This document shows, in pieces, positions 45,867 to 57,629 of a stretch of DNA of 64,000 nt (position 1 is its first letter; each line of letters starts with the position of its first letter). The stretch comes from Polytrichum commune. Lineage: Eukaryota > Streptophyta > Polytrichopsida > Polytrichales > Polytrichaceae. Under the pieces are notes generated by a model. That model was given only the letters and a program-made list of their open reading frames with translations, did no database searches and had not been told where the DNA came from. Location of the stretch: contig OX485804.1 of NCBI GenBank assembly GCA_950295325.1, positions 13,516,001 through 13,580,000 on the forward strand. Reading direction: 5' to 3'. Made by a program: the position numbers and the translations under genes.

Positions 45867-48179
45867 TTAGGTGCTCCTGCCTTTCCCTCTACTTCCTGAC
45901 AACTGTGCAACCACATCTGGCGGCATGCCTTTCTTCATCCTTATACCCCCACAATTGGAACACTGCAGAAAAATCCACATTTATTTGGGTCAGATTCAAT
46001 TTATCTTCCACTCCATAAACATTGAGTCTTTAACTCACATAGGTAAACCTCAAAAGACGCCCAAAAAGCAGGTATAATGATACATAAGAAACTCAAACAT
46101 CCTCCATGCTCCACTTAGTCGGCCAAAATGTTGAACAACTTGGACCAGATGTTTGAAAAGCTTGAAGTATTGTTCAGTAGCTCTTACTAAACCTGCTTAA
46201 GGAAATAAGTCTCTCAATCTGCAAGGTTATTTATGTATACAAAATGTAAGACTAAGTGGAGAAACATCAACAGAGACACGGCCAGAATGTTATACCTTTT
46301 TCACACAGCTACCAAAGCATAGAGGGCAAGGGTCAGTGTGGAGCAATTTTCCTTCCCAGACAAGAATGCCCTGGCCTTTACAAACATGGCATTGTTGCAC
46401 TCCATAACCATCACACTTCTCGCACACTTTCTGTGACCCACATACACAAGTCCATCTCAACATTAATATTCATCTGAGCAATATGGCTTGTAAACCAGTT
46501 CAGTCAGAATCAGCATTCAAGTGATAATGTCAGGAGGAAGGTAAATAAAACCATTGAAGGTAAAATTCATGTGACAACATCTCAAAAAGAACAAGAACCT
46601 TGCCTTATTGGTATGGTCAAAGAAACTGGTTAATCACCAGAGTGCAACTAAAGTGTGTGAAGACACTAATATATCAAACGAAAAGAATGGAGTGTGAACA
46701 ACAAGATCACACCTGTGGGGTGTTGGGCAGCAATCCTTGCTTCTCGGCTGCTGTCTTGAGCCCCAGAGCTGCAACTGCTAGTGCCATTAAAACCCCTGCT
46801 GGCCCTGAACCATGGAACCAGTATACGTATGCATGTTATACTTAAAACTACAAATCAAGATTCGGTTGCCTCTACTAATTTATAACTACAAGCTTAGAAT
46901 CTGAAAGATCAATTCCAGAAACATCAAGAGTTCCAAAGACACTGCACAGGTTCACATTCAGGTACATTCAACCATACCTTCTGCTCTACCAGTTTATAAC
47001 TACAAGCTTAGGATCTGAAAGATCAATTACAGAAAAACTAGAGAGTTAACAACCGGTTGCAAAGTTACACATGGGAGGTTCATTCACCGATACCTTTGAT
47101 CTTGCCACTACTTAGAGGCCGTCCAACTGCACCCACCGTATGGGTGACAGCATGCCTCCCAGCTGTGGAGAAAGTTTGTGACAATGACATGGACGGAGGC
47201 CTGGCTCTTGGACTCCTCGCAGTCCTCGCACCCTTTTTGGCCTCCAAATCATGTCCAGCCTCTGCCACAAACGAAAACCATCTGAAACGTTGAAATTTTA
47301 TCCTCGACGAAACCACTTGAGAGGTCAGGGTCCTTCCAAAAACGGATTCCTACAATGCTAGCCATGTGAGCCACTGAAACTTTGTAACCACAAACCTGCA
47401 ATTTTCTCCATCAGAGTGTCATCCCCATACGCAGCTGCTATGGGATCCTCCGGTGAAGTACTCAAATCATCAATTCCCTCTTGTCCTTCATCAGATCTCG
47501 CACCATGTTGTTCCCTACTTGTACCCAAATTCTCAGATGCTGGACCAAGCAGCACATTACCTGAACGAGATATCGTGTTCAGTTTGCTGGAGTTGTTGGT
47601 ATCCTTTGCACTCCCTGCACCATGACGTGACTTATGTTCCTTACTTTCAAAACTCTCCACTAACGGTGAGTAATAAGACCTGCATTCCAACCCACAGAAG
47701 AGAGTCAAATTCAGCGAGCTACACCATGATGAAAAAAGGTTAAGATGGAACACCGTTATGGTAAAAACACAGGAATGCACAAATTCATGATGTGACACAA
47801 GAAATCCTGTGGAGGACCCGCCCCGCCCCTATACACACATCATCCACTTAATGCATCTCATGTGCACATTACAAGGCACAATCCATAGAGATAAGAGACA
47901 TGCTTAAGCAATTCAACCCAATTGAATAGAATTGCATTCCACTGCTTGAGCAATCCTTCATTCCCAGTAAAAAAATAAGGAATTGAAGGAACACCTTGCC
48001 ACGTTCATGCTTCTTGAATGTTGCTTTCCGCCCCGCTTCGTATCCATCCTTAGGCTAAGCCCATTTCCGGCGAAAAATGAAGACTCCGAGGAATCAAAGC
48101 TGCCGAAACCTGGTGATGCAAAAGTACCACAACTGCAGCATCCAGTACACCTCTGCATGTCCCATACACTTGCTGCCAT
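45867..48179 (-). CDS. Organelle-type DnaJ cysteine-rich (zinc-finger) membrane protein
   Basis: Six exons fit with every phase consistent: 48179-47995, 47679-47396, 47261-47094, 46798-46713, 46430-46296 and 45962-45867 (317 residues). The N-terminus (1-60) is Ser/Cys/Gly-rich with basic residues, transit-peptide-like. Residues 62-212 are hydrophilic and low-complexity. A single hydrophobic helix (about 213-227, VLMALAVAALGL) precedes a DnaJ-type zinc domain with four CxxC pairs: C244/C247 (CEKCDGYG), C255/C258 (CHVCKGQG), C276/C279 (CPLCFGS) and C287/C290 (CSNCGG). There is no J domain. This layout resembles the plant BSD2/LQY1/ORANGE/PSA2 class of plastid assembly factors and thiol oxidoreductases. 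I cannot assign a specific member. The last exon splits the zinc domain before C287. Confidence 0.82.
46866..47045. repeat. Direct repeat in intron 3 of the zinc-finger gene
   Basis: 46876-46930 and 46980-47042 share CTCTAC.A.TTTATAACTACA, AGCTTAG.ATCTGAAAGATCAATT and CAGAAA. The period is about 106 bp, all inside the 295-bp intron between the third and fourth exons. Confidence 0.65.
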
Positions 48180-49500
48180 GGCCGCCGACAATTCACCAAA
48201 ACTTCGCAACCCAAAATCAACCCGCACCCAAAACCTCCCCCAAACCTCCTCAATCTCCACCCAAAATCACTCCAAACTCCTTGGCCCCGGCAAAGATCAC
48301 CTGCCCGGGGGCCTGAGATCCCCCAAACCCGTGAATCTGTACCCTAAACCTGCGAGCTTGCAACAAACCCAATAAATTCTGGGAGCGGTGGAGCTCGGAG
48401 ACGATAACAGCGAAGAAGGCACCTGGAGGAGGAGGACAAGAAGAAGAAGAAGATGGTGGTCGGTCACTCTGGCACTCTTCCTCTAACAAATGAAAAGTTA
48501 CAAAGTGTTGACGTGCTGTTGAATTGAAGCAGGAGCAGGGGAAGGAGGCTATGTTCGATCTAAAGGTATTTGACACCACTTACCCCTGCCCTGCCGTGCC
48601 AGCAATAACGAAGCGACGTAAAGAAGATATGCAATGAGGAGAGCAAAGCAGAAGAGGACAAGGGAGGTTGGATAGATTGGGAGTCGTCAGCCTAATTGGG
48701 TAAAATGGAGGATTGCAATGAGAATGTCTAATGTGCAAAGGACGGGTGGGGAGGGGAGGGTGTGGCCAGGAAGTAAAGGCTGCGAGGCACCCCGCGTATC
48801 CAGATTTTCTTCTTTGTTTCTGCGAGTGGGAAGACAATCCAAGGACTTGGGCGCCAATGGTGGCCTCGCCTCCTTGCCACGGAGACGGCGCCTTGCTGGC
48901 ACCAACTGACGAATGGGCTCTGGTCGTCGTCTTCCTCGTTTCTGGAGCCTTCTAACACATGCGGGCCTAATTCGGTTACTTATCGTATCGTAATCAATCA
49001 CCCGTCGAAATGGGTGTGGTGGGGTGGTTATAGCATGCCCACAATAGGACTAGCGACTAACCCACACCAGTGAGAAATTCTTCAATTTAATAGGAGATTT
49101 TGTCTTGTATGTCTCAGTGAAGTGATAAGGTAATAAAATTGCATCACAACATACCTACACCATTCCTGGTATCTAGTGTCATGTCTTATTTGGAGTTACA
49201 TTGTGCTACAACTTTTTATTATGAATCTCATGTTTTATCCAAAAAAATTACTTAAAAAAATTCAAATAGGTTGTTTGGACACTATATAACATTAATACCT
49301 TCAATTGGAAAGAAAAAAAATCATCAATAATAAAAAAAATTAGCAAGGTGTGATTCTGAATAATAAGTGATACAAAATACCATAAACATTGTAGTGAGGT
49401 TATTATGAGTAAGACAAAAATATTGACTAAGAGTGGTAAATTTTGGAAACATGTGAACTTCCTCATGCAAGCTCATCTTGACATATATCACCTTATCAAC
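48180..49500. other. 5' flank of the zinc-finger gene and intergenic DNA
   Basis: 48180-48400 is C-rich and probably 5' UTR of the minus-strand gene. The GC-rich segment 48580-48960 has overlapping open frames in several frames but no recognisable protein. 49000-49500 is AT-rich with poly(A) tracts. Confidence 0.45.
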
Positions 49501-51121
49501 AAAAAAAAAAAGGTCTACCCATGCAATTCCCCCGCTTAGAAGGCACTTACGTCTAGACATACAAAACATTACCCACATTGCCTAATGTATCCCCGCCCCC
49601 CCCCCACCCACCCACCGAGAATGATCCACAAGCAATTTGCCTTTGGCTAGCCAACCTAGCAACTACTGCCAAAAACGCTAAAACCGAAGCCCATAAATTC
49701 ACAAACTCACCAACAACTCATAATCGTTGCAAAGCCATCAGAAAAAACATAGATCTCTACTAAAAACAAATCCCGAAAAATTTGCATTAACGAAAATTCC
49801 ATCCATGCCACCATACTACCTTATAAACAAAGACGGTGACTTAGCAACACTCCCATACGCCATCACAACAATCACACATACCATTCAAATTGCATGCTTC
49901 AAAAGACAAGCCCCCTTATGCTCGGACCCGACAAACCACTCCACTGATTGTGTATGTGCAGTCCGCCAATATCCATGGCAAACTACATATAGCTTCATCC
50001 TAGAAAAAATGACCTCCACACCCCTACCACTACTAGCCTGAGCCTCATCATTCACAAAAATATCTACAACACAAAAGCCTATCCAACAAAAAATCCCCAC
50101 GACCAAATGATATGCTCAATGATATCCTCAAAGCATTACCAATTCACTTTCACGACATGATGTATCTTTCTTTTCTCCAATGTTACCACCAAAAAATCAT
50201 CCCTAGTGAATGGAAGGATAGCACCACAATATTGCTCCACAAAAAAAACGATCCCATTATAATGACAACTATTGATTGATCACCTTGGTGAGCACCATAT
50301 ATAAATTACTTACAACCACAATCTAGAAGGGTTCTATCCAATGAGAAATATAGCTCGACAAATTCAATGAATCATTGCTACTCTAAAAGACACCAAAGTC
50401 ACAAAAATGACATATACCACACTTATACAGACTTTAAGAATGCATTTGATTTCATAGACCACCCACAATCCCTAGCGATCATTGGAACCTTGGTTACGCT
50501 ATAGCATTAGTCAACAATATGTACGTTGAATCTTCCACCTCCTTCAAAGGTGCTTACTTCACCATGACTCCTCCTATCTTAATTAGCCGCAGAACAATCC
50601 AAGGCAATACATTGAGCCCCTATCTATTCATCATCTTCCTCAAGCTTTTACTCCGATGGCTAGAAAAAAACCAACTAAGCTACCATTTTAACATATTGCC
50701 GAATAGCATCACAACCTCTGCGGATGACCTTACCATCCTCACAAATAACATCAACTAGGCAACCACAAGTAAACAAATTTAGTAGGTACTCACTCAAAAT
50801 GGACCCATATGGACCTAGGGATAAACAAACATGTGGTAACAAGTTGCTTCAATAAGTCAAAAATTCAACCAATTGCTTTCAACACTTATCAAAAAACACA
50901 AACAATCGACTAAAAGAACCAACAACTACAAAACCTCTCAAAAAACAGACCATAAATGTACCTAGGCATCAAGCTAGTCCCATCCCTTGAATGGGTCATC
51001 CAAAAAGAAATTACAACTGCAAAAATAAAAAGTAAAGCACAACCTTCCTCCTATCGCCAACCTTCTTACAACAATAAATCAAAATCCTCAACACAATCAT
51101 CCGCCCATGTATGAAACATGC
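49500..51121 (+). pseudogene. LINE reverse-transcriptase fragment (5' part of a split LINE)
   Basis: Reading through stops and frameshifts, 50110-50240 gives the finger region (DMLNDILKALPIHF, then IPSEWKDSTTILLHKKND), 50425-50480 FKNAFDFIDHP, 50580-50660 ISRRTIQGNTLSPYLFIIFLKLLLRWL, and 50720-50740 SADDLTILT, where an active RT has YADD. Around 50950-51110 is the YLGIKLVPSL...KIKILNTIIRP block that follows the RT core in this LINE family. The reading stops at the 5-bp duplication 51117-51121 and resumes at 61812, so the copy was split by the insertion at 51122. It is non-functional. Confidence 0.8.
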
Positions 51122-51560
51122 TGTCGGAACATGGGATCGACAAAAACATCCGGTTAAGCATTTTTAGTGCTTTAATCCGACTGTCCGGATGATCCGAGTA
51201 TCATTCCAGGGACCCTGTGAAGTGTAAGATGGTTGCTCCTCTCCTTCCTTGGTTGAAAATCAACCACCGGGCAGAATGGCCTTTCCGTTTCCGGATGGTC
51301 AATTGGAAATCCTCACTTCCGGGACTTGCCTTCCAGATGAACCACTAAAGCTAAGACTTACTCCTACTCCTACCTCCTCTATTCCTACCTCCGATGGTGA
51401 TGTGGCTCATCCGAGAAAGATGCCCCAATCTTGCCACTTTCCGGTCTTTCCTCACAACCAATCCAGATCAGTTTAATCCAGCCTAGCAGGTCACATAAAG
51501 AATCCGTAATGTGTGCCCGGAACTACAACGACAGATTGATATGGATCCGCCAGGGTCTAT

Positions 51561-52045
51561 AAATCCGGGATAATTGGGCGACCCGTACCGCTCTTCGAAC
51601 TACCCCTCCCAGATACTGTGGGACCTCATCAGAAGGTCCGATGGCGTAAGTTCGAGTACCCCTCGCACCCCTTACCCATTCCTAACAGCGGCTATCCCAC
51701 ATAGAAGATATACAGGCAAACGAACCAGCGAGGCTTCACTCCCACTACACCTCATAAGTGATCAACCGGATCCGGAATCCTAACCTATCCGGTTTCTCTC
51801 CCTCTTCCGATAGACCTTTCCGGCTACAAGTGAATGGGGTCCAGTAAATCCGGGATAACTGGGCGACCCGTACCGCTTTCCGTACTACCCCTCCCATATA
51901 TTGTGGGACCTCATCAGAAGGTCCGATGGCGTAAGTTCGAGTACCCCTCGCACCCCTTACCCATTCCTAACAGCAGCTATCCCACATAGAAGTTATACAT
52001 GCAAACGGAACAACGAGGTTTCACCTCCCACTACACCACAGAAGT
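51561..52045. repeat. Tandem duplication with 285-bp period
   Basis: 51561-51755 and 51846-52042 share AAATCCGGGATAA, GGGCGACCCGTACCGCT, TGTGGGACCTCATCAGAAGG, CGTAAGTTCGAGTACCCCTC, CTATCCCACATAGAAG and CCCACTACACC at about 93% identity. The copies are non-coding and lie near the left end of the 10.7-kb element, just before the CACTA insertion. Their GTTCGAGTACC resembles a pol III B box, but no tRNA fold is visible. Confidence 0.8.
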
Positions 52046-52239
52046 GGTCAACCCAATCATGTAGTCGGATCCGATCCGGGCCTTTCCCTCTCGTGTTATC
52101 ATGACTTCCTAACTCTCATATTCTCCATAATCCTTGAACACACTCCGGACTGCTCATGCATAAACACACTAGGGCTATAGAGAATCAGATTTTTATTGAG
52201 TTAGAAAGCACAAACACTACTACAAAAACATGGCTTATA

Positions 52240-52770
52240 TGACTGGACATATGACTACTTTGAGTTTACAAAACACTCAAATATATTTTTACTTCCTAGT
52301 CGTTTCAGGTTAGTCTAATAAGGCATAGTCAAATGTTACGTAGTCTAAAAAACATGGTGTACATTAGACTATGCTTTTGAACTTTACATTAGACTATAGT
52401 CAGTCAATAAAACATTGATACATTAGACTACATGTAGTCACAAGTAACAAAGTACATTAGACTACGGGTAGTCAAAACACATAGAGACATTATACTATGG
52501 GTAGTTAATAAAACACACATAAGTAGACTATGGATGGTCAAATAAACTACCGTGATGATTCATCTTGACAAACATTCTGAGACATAATAGACTACTCCTA
52601 GTCAATAAAACATAGTTTGTTGTGGCGTTGTTGACTACTTGGTGTATAGTAATTGACTATATTATGGTAGGGTTTATTAGTCAATAAGAACATGACTTAT
52701 ATGGTTAACTGACTATCGTTTGTGTACGATATATGATGTTGGGCATAATTGAATAGTCGTTTGTCTACTT
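52240..52770. repeat. CACTA left subterminal repeats
   Basis: This stretch holds at least fifteen copies of GACTA or TAGTC, often as GACTA-N3-6-TAGTCAATAAAACA units (for example 52432, 52456, 52500, 52590). The matching right subterminal block is 57630-57905. In known CACTA elements such arrays bind the TNPA-type protein. Confidence 0.75.
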
Positions 52771-53689
52771 GGAGTGCAAAGAACTTCAACATCACATCAT
52801 CTTACAGTAAAAAAAGAGCATATTGCACTGGGTTCTTTTGCAAATTGACTAAGAAAAGATGGCAAGTTGTATTTTTTAAACCAATCAAACACATTCATAA
52901 GACTGAAATTAGTCTCCATTAGAGTCAATAAAACTTGCAACATGAGGCTAGGTAGACAAAAAAAAGGTATGTGGACCTTTACTATATATGAAGTCATGAC
53001 AGTCTACAATGAGTTCCCTAATCCACCAAGAAGAACCAGATCCTCTTTTCTCCACAAAATTGGTGCAAATTGAGAGTCTTTCATCCGTACTTGTGAAGGA
53101 TTCCCCGCAAGGTTTGGATATTACAATTTCGCATCTTGTACCTACACTTTGTTTACCAAAACACTAAAACATCATTCTGGAATTTCATCTCCGTTGTAGT
53201 TGTCACCTGGACAACCTGCAATTTGTCCTTGAGCAACTAAACTAAAATTCGGATCCATTATATCCACACCTGCACACCCCTTCTACTGCATACATCCACA
53301 AACAAATCACATGTTAGTTTCAAGTGAATATTCTCTTCCAATGTATTTGAGCAATTGGTATTCAAATACTCGAAACAACCCAGCTGATTATCTTTCTGCC
53401 TATCTCTCAAACTAGAAGACAAACATCAATATGAATTAGCACGGCCAGGAATACAAAGTATACAAAAGTATATGGGTTTATGTAGAGAGCCTCCCATTCT
53501 ATGAACTATCTATTGAGCAGCTGTATTTGAGTGGTGTGTGGTTGAATGAATTATCTATTGAGCAATTGTATGTGATTTGTAGGAAGAGTTTCTGCACATT
53601 TGGAAAAAGAGGAGCAAAGTGAAGAATCCTAGAGGAAAAATGGTACCTAACAAAAGAAAATCACATGTGGATCACATTTGGAATGATTT

Positions 53690-54350
53690 TTGCTCTTGCC
53701 TCAAACCCTTGCCTGCCTCTTGAAGTTCTTTGAGATGATTTCTGCTCTTGCCTCAAACCCTTGCCTGCTCTTGCTTCAAACCCTTGCCTGCCTTGCCTGA
53801 TTGTATGTCCTCAAACCCTATCCACCCTTAATGTTTCATTGTCTGATTGTATGTCCTCAAACCCTTGCATGCCTTGCCTGATTGTATGTTCAACTCTTGT
53901 TTGAGATGATTTATGGTTTGTCTTGTTGAAACCCACAATCTAAAACCCTTAGAACTATCACTTAAAAACCTTGTCTCAAACCCTTGCTCAAACGCTTGTC
54001 TCAAACCACTTCAGATATCAAAACCCTTGTCTCAAACCACTTCAGATCTCAAACCCTTGTCTGAAACCCTCAAACTACCACTTAGAAACCTTGTCTCAAA
54101 CCTTTGCTCAAACGCTTGTCTCAAACCACTTCAGATCTCAAACCCTTGTCTCAAACCCTTACTTGCTTGAGATGATTTCTGATGATGTCTTAAACCCTTG
54201 TCTAAAACCCTTAGACTCAAACCCTTGCTTGCTTGAGATGATTTCTGAGATGATTTATGAAACTATTGTTTGAGATGATTTCTGCTATCTTGTTGAAACT
54301 CAAACCCTTGTCTGAAACCCTCAAACTACCACTTAGAAACCTTTAGTAGG
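53690..54350. repeat. CTCAAACCCTTG-type irregular tandem array inside the CACTA
   Basis: Some two dozen copies of TCAAACCCTTG/TCAAACCACTT are mixed with GAGATGATTTCTG units. Open frames here are by-products of the repeat. The array lies between the left end and the transposase first exon. Confidence 0.8.
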
Positions 54351-54417
54351 AAACCCTCACTTACAAACTCTCACTAGGAAATCCACAATTGTCCACCCTT
54401 ACTGTTCCTCACTGCAT

Positions 54418-54530
54418 TCTTGCATTCCTTGCTTCACTTGCAATACATCTTGCATTCCTTGCTTCACTTGCAATACATCTTGCATTTCTTGCTTCACTTG
54501 TAATACATCCTTGCATTCCTTGTTCCACTT
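54418..54530. repeat. 30-bp tandem repeat, ~3.5 copies
   Basis: The unit is CTTGCATTCCTTGCTTCACT followed by TGCAATACAT, repeated head to tail with few changes (54418, 54448, 54478, then a partial copy). It is non-coding. Confidence 0.85.
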
Positions 54531-54864
54531 GTTTCACTGGCATTTCCCGCCTCCATAGAACCATGTTCCCGCCTTTTTTTAAAACGTTCAAATTTTAAAT
54601 ACCCTATGTAGTCAATAAGTTACCTTTTGACTCACAATATGTGACATCCAGTCAATAAAAAAATATTTATAAGCACCTCTGTGACTTATGTAGTCAATTA
54701 AGCACCTATTGACTAACCTTAGTATACATGGCAAAGACCTATGTATTGCAATATCCTATATGGCAAATAGTGTTTTAATTAATTTTGTGGCATACTAATA
54801 TGTATATTAGTATAATGTATCAATATAATTATTATGGTATTATCTAATAATTGTTACAGCAAAC

Positions 54865-57237
54865 ATGGTGGAAGGGAAACTTGATCCCAACACCATGGAG
54901 GTTGCCATTTGTGCTAGAGAAGAACTACAAGCAAATCGTCTTAAGCTGCATGAATATCGTTGTCCATGCAACAAATGTCATGGTTCTCAAGTGCTCAACC
55001 GGACGACGATACGAGCACATCTCCGAAAGTTCAAGCGTGACGAATTCTTCACACAATCAATTCTGGTGAGTTTTTATTTATTCATACAATGTTGATAGTT
55101 GGATCAATTTCATTGTTTGCAACATAATGTAGATAACATAGACATCAAAGCTTGATGTTTTGCATTTATGTATGGTGTAGGATAAACATCGCCTGCAAGT
55201 GAAAAAATCAATGAGTTTGGCATTAAAGGCTTTTCTTAGAGAAGGCTTTTGCCAAGTAAGAAATGTCAGCTTCATTTGTGCCTAAGGCCATAACCCAATT
55301 GGTCAATTTTGACGTGGGGAAGAACTATGGCCAATGGCCTACTCTACCAATCCCACGGATGACCCCCTTCACATGGTGGAACCGTCAATGGGAAATTAGA
55401 ATATCCACATTTCCGTACATGGGTTGGGGTCTATTTACACTTCAAAATTTGGAAGCAGAAGAAGAATTGATTCCATTTACGGGGCCTTGCTACACAACCA
55501 ACCAATACAAAAAGATGCAAGGTTATTTTCCAAGAGTAAAATGCTATGCATTGAATGCGGAAAAAACATTTTACATTGATGGGGATGTGGAAAAAAAGAA
55601 TGTTGCAGGCTATATCAATAGCTCTATTGATAGGCGTGAGGAGATTGAAAATGTCATTTGGGAATATCATGATGTGGATCCTAGACCATGGAACAAGAAA
55701 GAATGGAGATATGTAATGACTAGGTCAACTAGGCCTATCAAAGCAGGAGAAAAACTATTTGCATACTATAAAGCAAGATTTTGAGACTTTGAGGTTAGCA
55801 ATGGACCAAATAACCTTTTTTTACTATAAATTTCAAAACATTTTATTTTTGTCTTGGTTGACTTGAGAACTTTACACTTTATTATTTAATTTCAAAATTT
55901 GGCAGGGACCGGATCCCGAGTTGGCGCCATTGGGTTGTGATCCTTATTCACTGTCAAATCGTGAATATCCCCATACATTGGGTTGTCATGGCAATCGAAT
56001 TCAAGCACCTTGTACATGTTCATTCAATGAAAGCATAGATCCTGAAACTGAGTTGCATCGCATGTGTAATGAAGCATTTATCTACTATGACGAAGTCCAT
56101 GGGAATAGCTCACGCGAAGATGACATCCCTGATGAGGTGGAAAATGATGAGGATGGGCATACATTGGACTCAGGAGATCCTGTGGTGGACCCCAATTTGG
56201 ATGAATTACTTAAGTGGGCTAACACTCTTTTGTATCCAAGGAGTAAAGTGAAGCTCTTACAAGCTGTGTTGCTTATTCTTAATACATGCACAGTGCATAG
56301 TACTACGAATGGCCATATAGATGAGTTATTAACTCTCCTTTCTGAGGATATATTGGAGCCGGGCAATTTATTGCCGAAATCAAGATATGAAGCCAAAAAA
56401 ATTCTAAGAAACCTTGGATTGTCCTATGACTCTATACACGCTTGCGAAAATGGATGCATATTGTATCGAGGGGAGCACAAGGATCTTGACAAATGCTCAA
56501 AGTGCGATTGCAGCCGATATGTGAAAGGGTCGTCCACAGTCCCGCGAAAAGTACTTCGCCACTTCTTTTTTATCCCAAGACTTAAACGAATGTACCATTG
56601 CAAATCCATAGCTGGGCTTATGCAACATCATGCACATAATCGACCAAAAGATACAGGATCTCTTGAAACAAGTGCAGAAAATGAGAATTTGGTGCGATCG
56701 GTAGCAGATTCCAAGGCTTGGAAGCACATTGACAGTATGTGGCCGGATTTTGCTGTTGAGACCCGTAACATACGATTGGGTCTAGCTACAGACGGGATGA
56801 ACCCATTTGGTGATTTCAACTTGAAACATTCTACATGGCCAGTGGTACTTTTAAACTATACTCTACCTCCATGGCTTGTGACAAAAAGATTTTTCGTCAT
56901 GTTGGCTCTCATCATTCCTGGGAAAGATGCGGTTAAGGATCATAACTTTGATGTTTATTTAGCACCTGTCATTGAAGAATTTCTCCAGCTATGGCAAGGA
57001 GTGTGGGCATATGATGTTGCTGCAATTAATGGTAACCATCGCTTCTTGTTGCGAGTTGTTTTGATGTGGACCATACATGATTTCCCAGCCCTAGGTCTTG
57101 TTTCAGGGTGTGTAACCAAGGGTTACAAGACTTGTCCAAATTGCCGGCCAAATACAATTGCAAGGTACTCGAAACCTATGCGGAAAATGATCTATACCGG
57201 TCATAGATGCCTACTCGCTCGCCCACATCCTTACTGA
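54865..57237 (+). pseudogene. TNP2-like CACTA transposase, truncated
   Basis: Three exons fit in phase 0: 54865-55065, 55181-55255 and 55906-57237. Exon 1 carries the transposase-associated zinc motif (YRCPCNKC ... AHLRKF). Exon 3 carries the Transposase_21 (TNP2) core: LGLSYDSIHACENGCILYR, CSKC, WPDFAVETRNIRLGLATDGMNPFG, WPVVLLNYTLPPW, the LIIPGKDAV block, then LWTIHDFPALG, CPNC and YTGHRCLLARPHPY. A TGA follows directly (57235-57237), although the family's KKSWFNG continues in frame for about 65 codons to 57435. The C-terminal half of a normal transposase is missing. The element is therefore probably not autonomous. Confidence 0.85.
55263..55784 (+). CDS. SET-domain protein (PR/SET-like) nested in the CACTA transposase intron
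   Basis: An intact frame of 173 residues starts at an ATG with A at -3. SET landmarks are WEIRIS, GWGLFTL (54-60, the GxG S-adenosylmethionine motif), PFTGPCY (71-77), FYIDG (103-107), VAGYINSSI (114-122) at the place of RFINHSC, NVIWEY (130-135), VMTRSTRPIKAGEKLFAYY (151-169). The INSS/NVxWEY/GExLFAYY pattern resembles PRDM-type (PR/SET) domains more than classic plant SET proteins. His and Cys of NHSC are replaced, while Asn119 and the C-terminal Tyr are kept. SET proteins methylate protein lysines, including histones; activity here is not shown. The ORF lies wholly within the predicted 650-bp transposase intron 2. A splice from exon 1 to an AG at 55285-55286 would fuse it in frame to the zinc motif. 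Confidence 0.8.
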   Translation: MSASFVPKAITQLVNFDVGKNYGQWPTLPIPRMTPFTWWNRQWEIRISTFPYMGWGLFTLQNLEAEEELIPFTGPCYTTNQYKKMQGYFPRVKCYALNAEKTFYIDGDVEKKNVAGYINSSIDRREEIENVIWEYHDVDPRPWNKKEWRYVMTRSTRPIKAGEKLFAYYKARF

Positions 57238-57629
57238 AAAAAGAAAAGCTGGTTTAATGGCAAGATAGAAAAAAGGACAAAACCACAAGCACTCTTGACA
57301 GACGAGATTATAAAAAATGCTACAGAGCGGGATGAATGGATTGCTAAAGGGGAAAAACCTAGAGCCATAAATGACCCTGTACACTTAGAGGACAATTCAG
57401 ATTACCTTGGAATTTCATCTTCAGATGAAGAATGAATGTCATACCGGCTTGTGTATCTCATACGTACAAAGTAGTTATTACAAGGTGCACATAGCCATGC
57501 TTCTAATTCAATTTGTATTTGATATGCCCAAACTTTATGTAGGATCATGTGCCATGCATGCATACAAATTACTGAGTAAAAAAAACAACATATGCAATAG
57601 ATAGGTTGCTTGCTACCAATAATGTATGA

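Noticed and set aside
48580-49001. Several frames open on both strands
   Set aside because: High GC keeps all frames open. No motif, start context or splice structure favours one.
51641-51665. tRNA-like B-box motif GTTCGAGTACC
   Set aside because: No acceptor stem, D arm or anticodon arm can be folded around it, so no tRNA is called.
53913-54273. Two overlapping frames with SQTL/LKPL repeats
   Set aside because: They are translations of the CTCAAACCCTTG tandem array in the CACTA element and are open in more than one frame.
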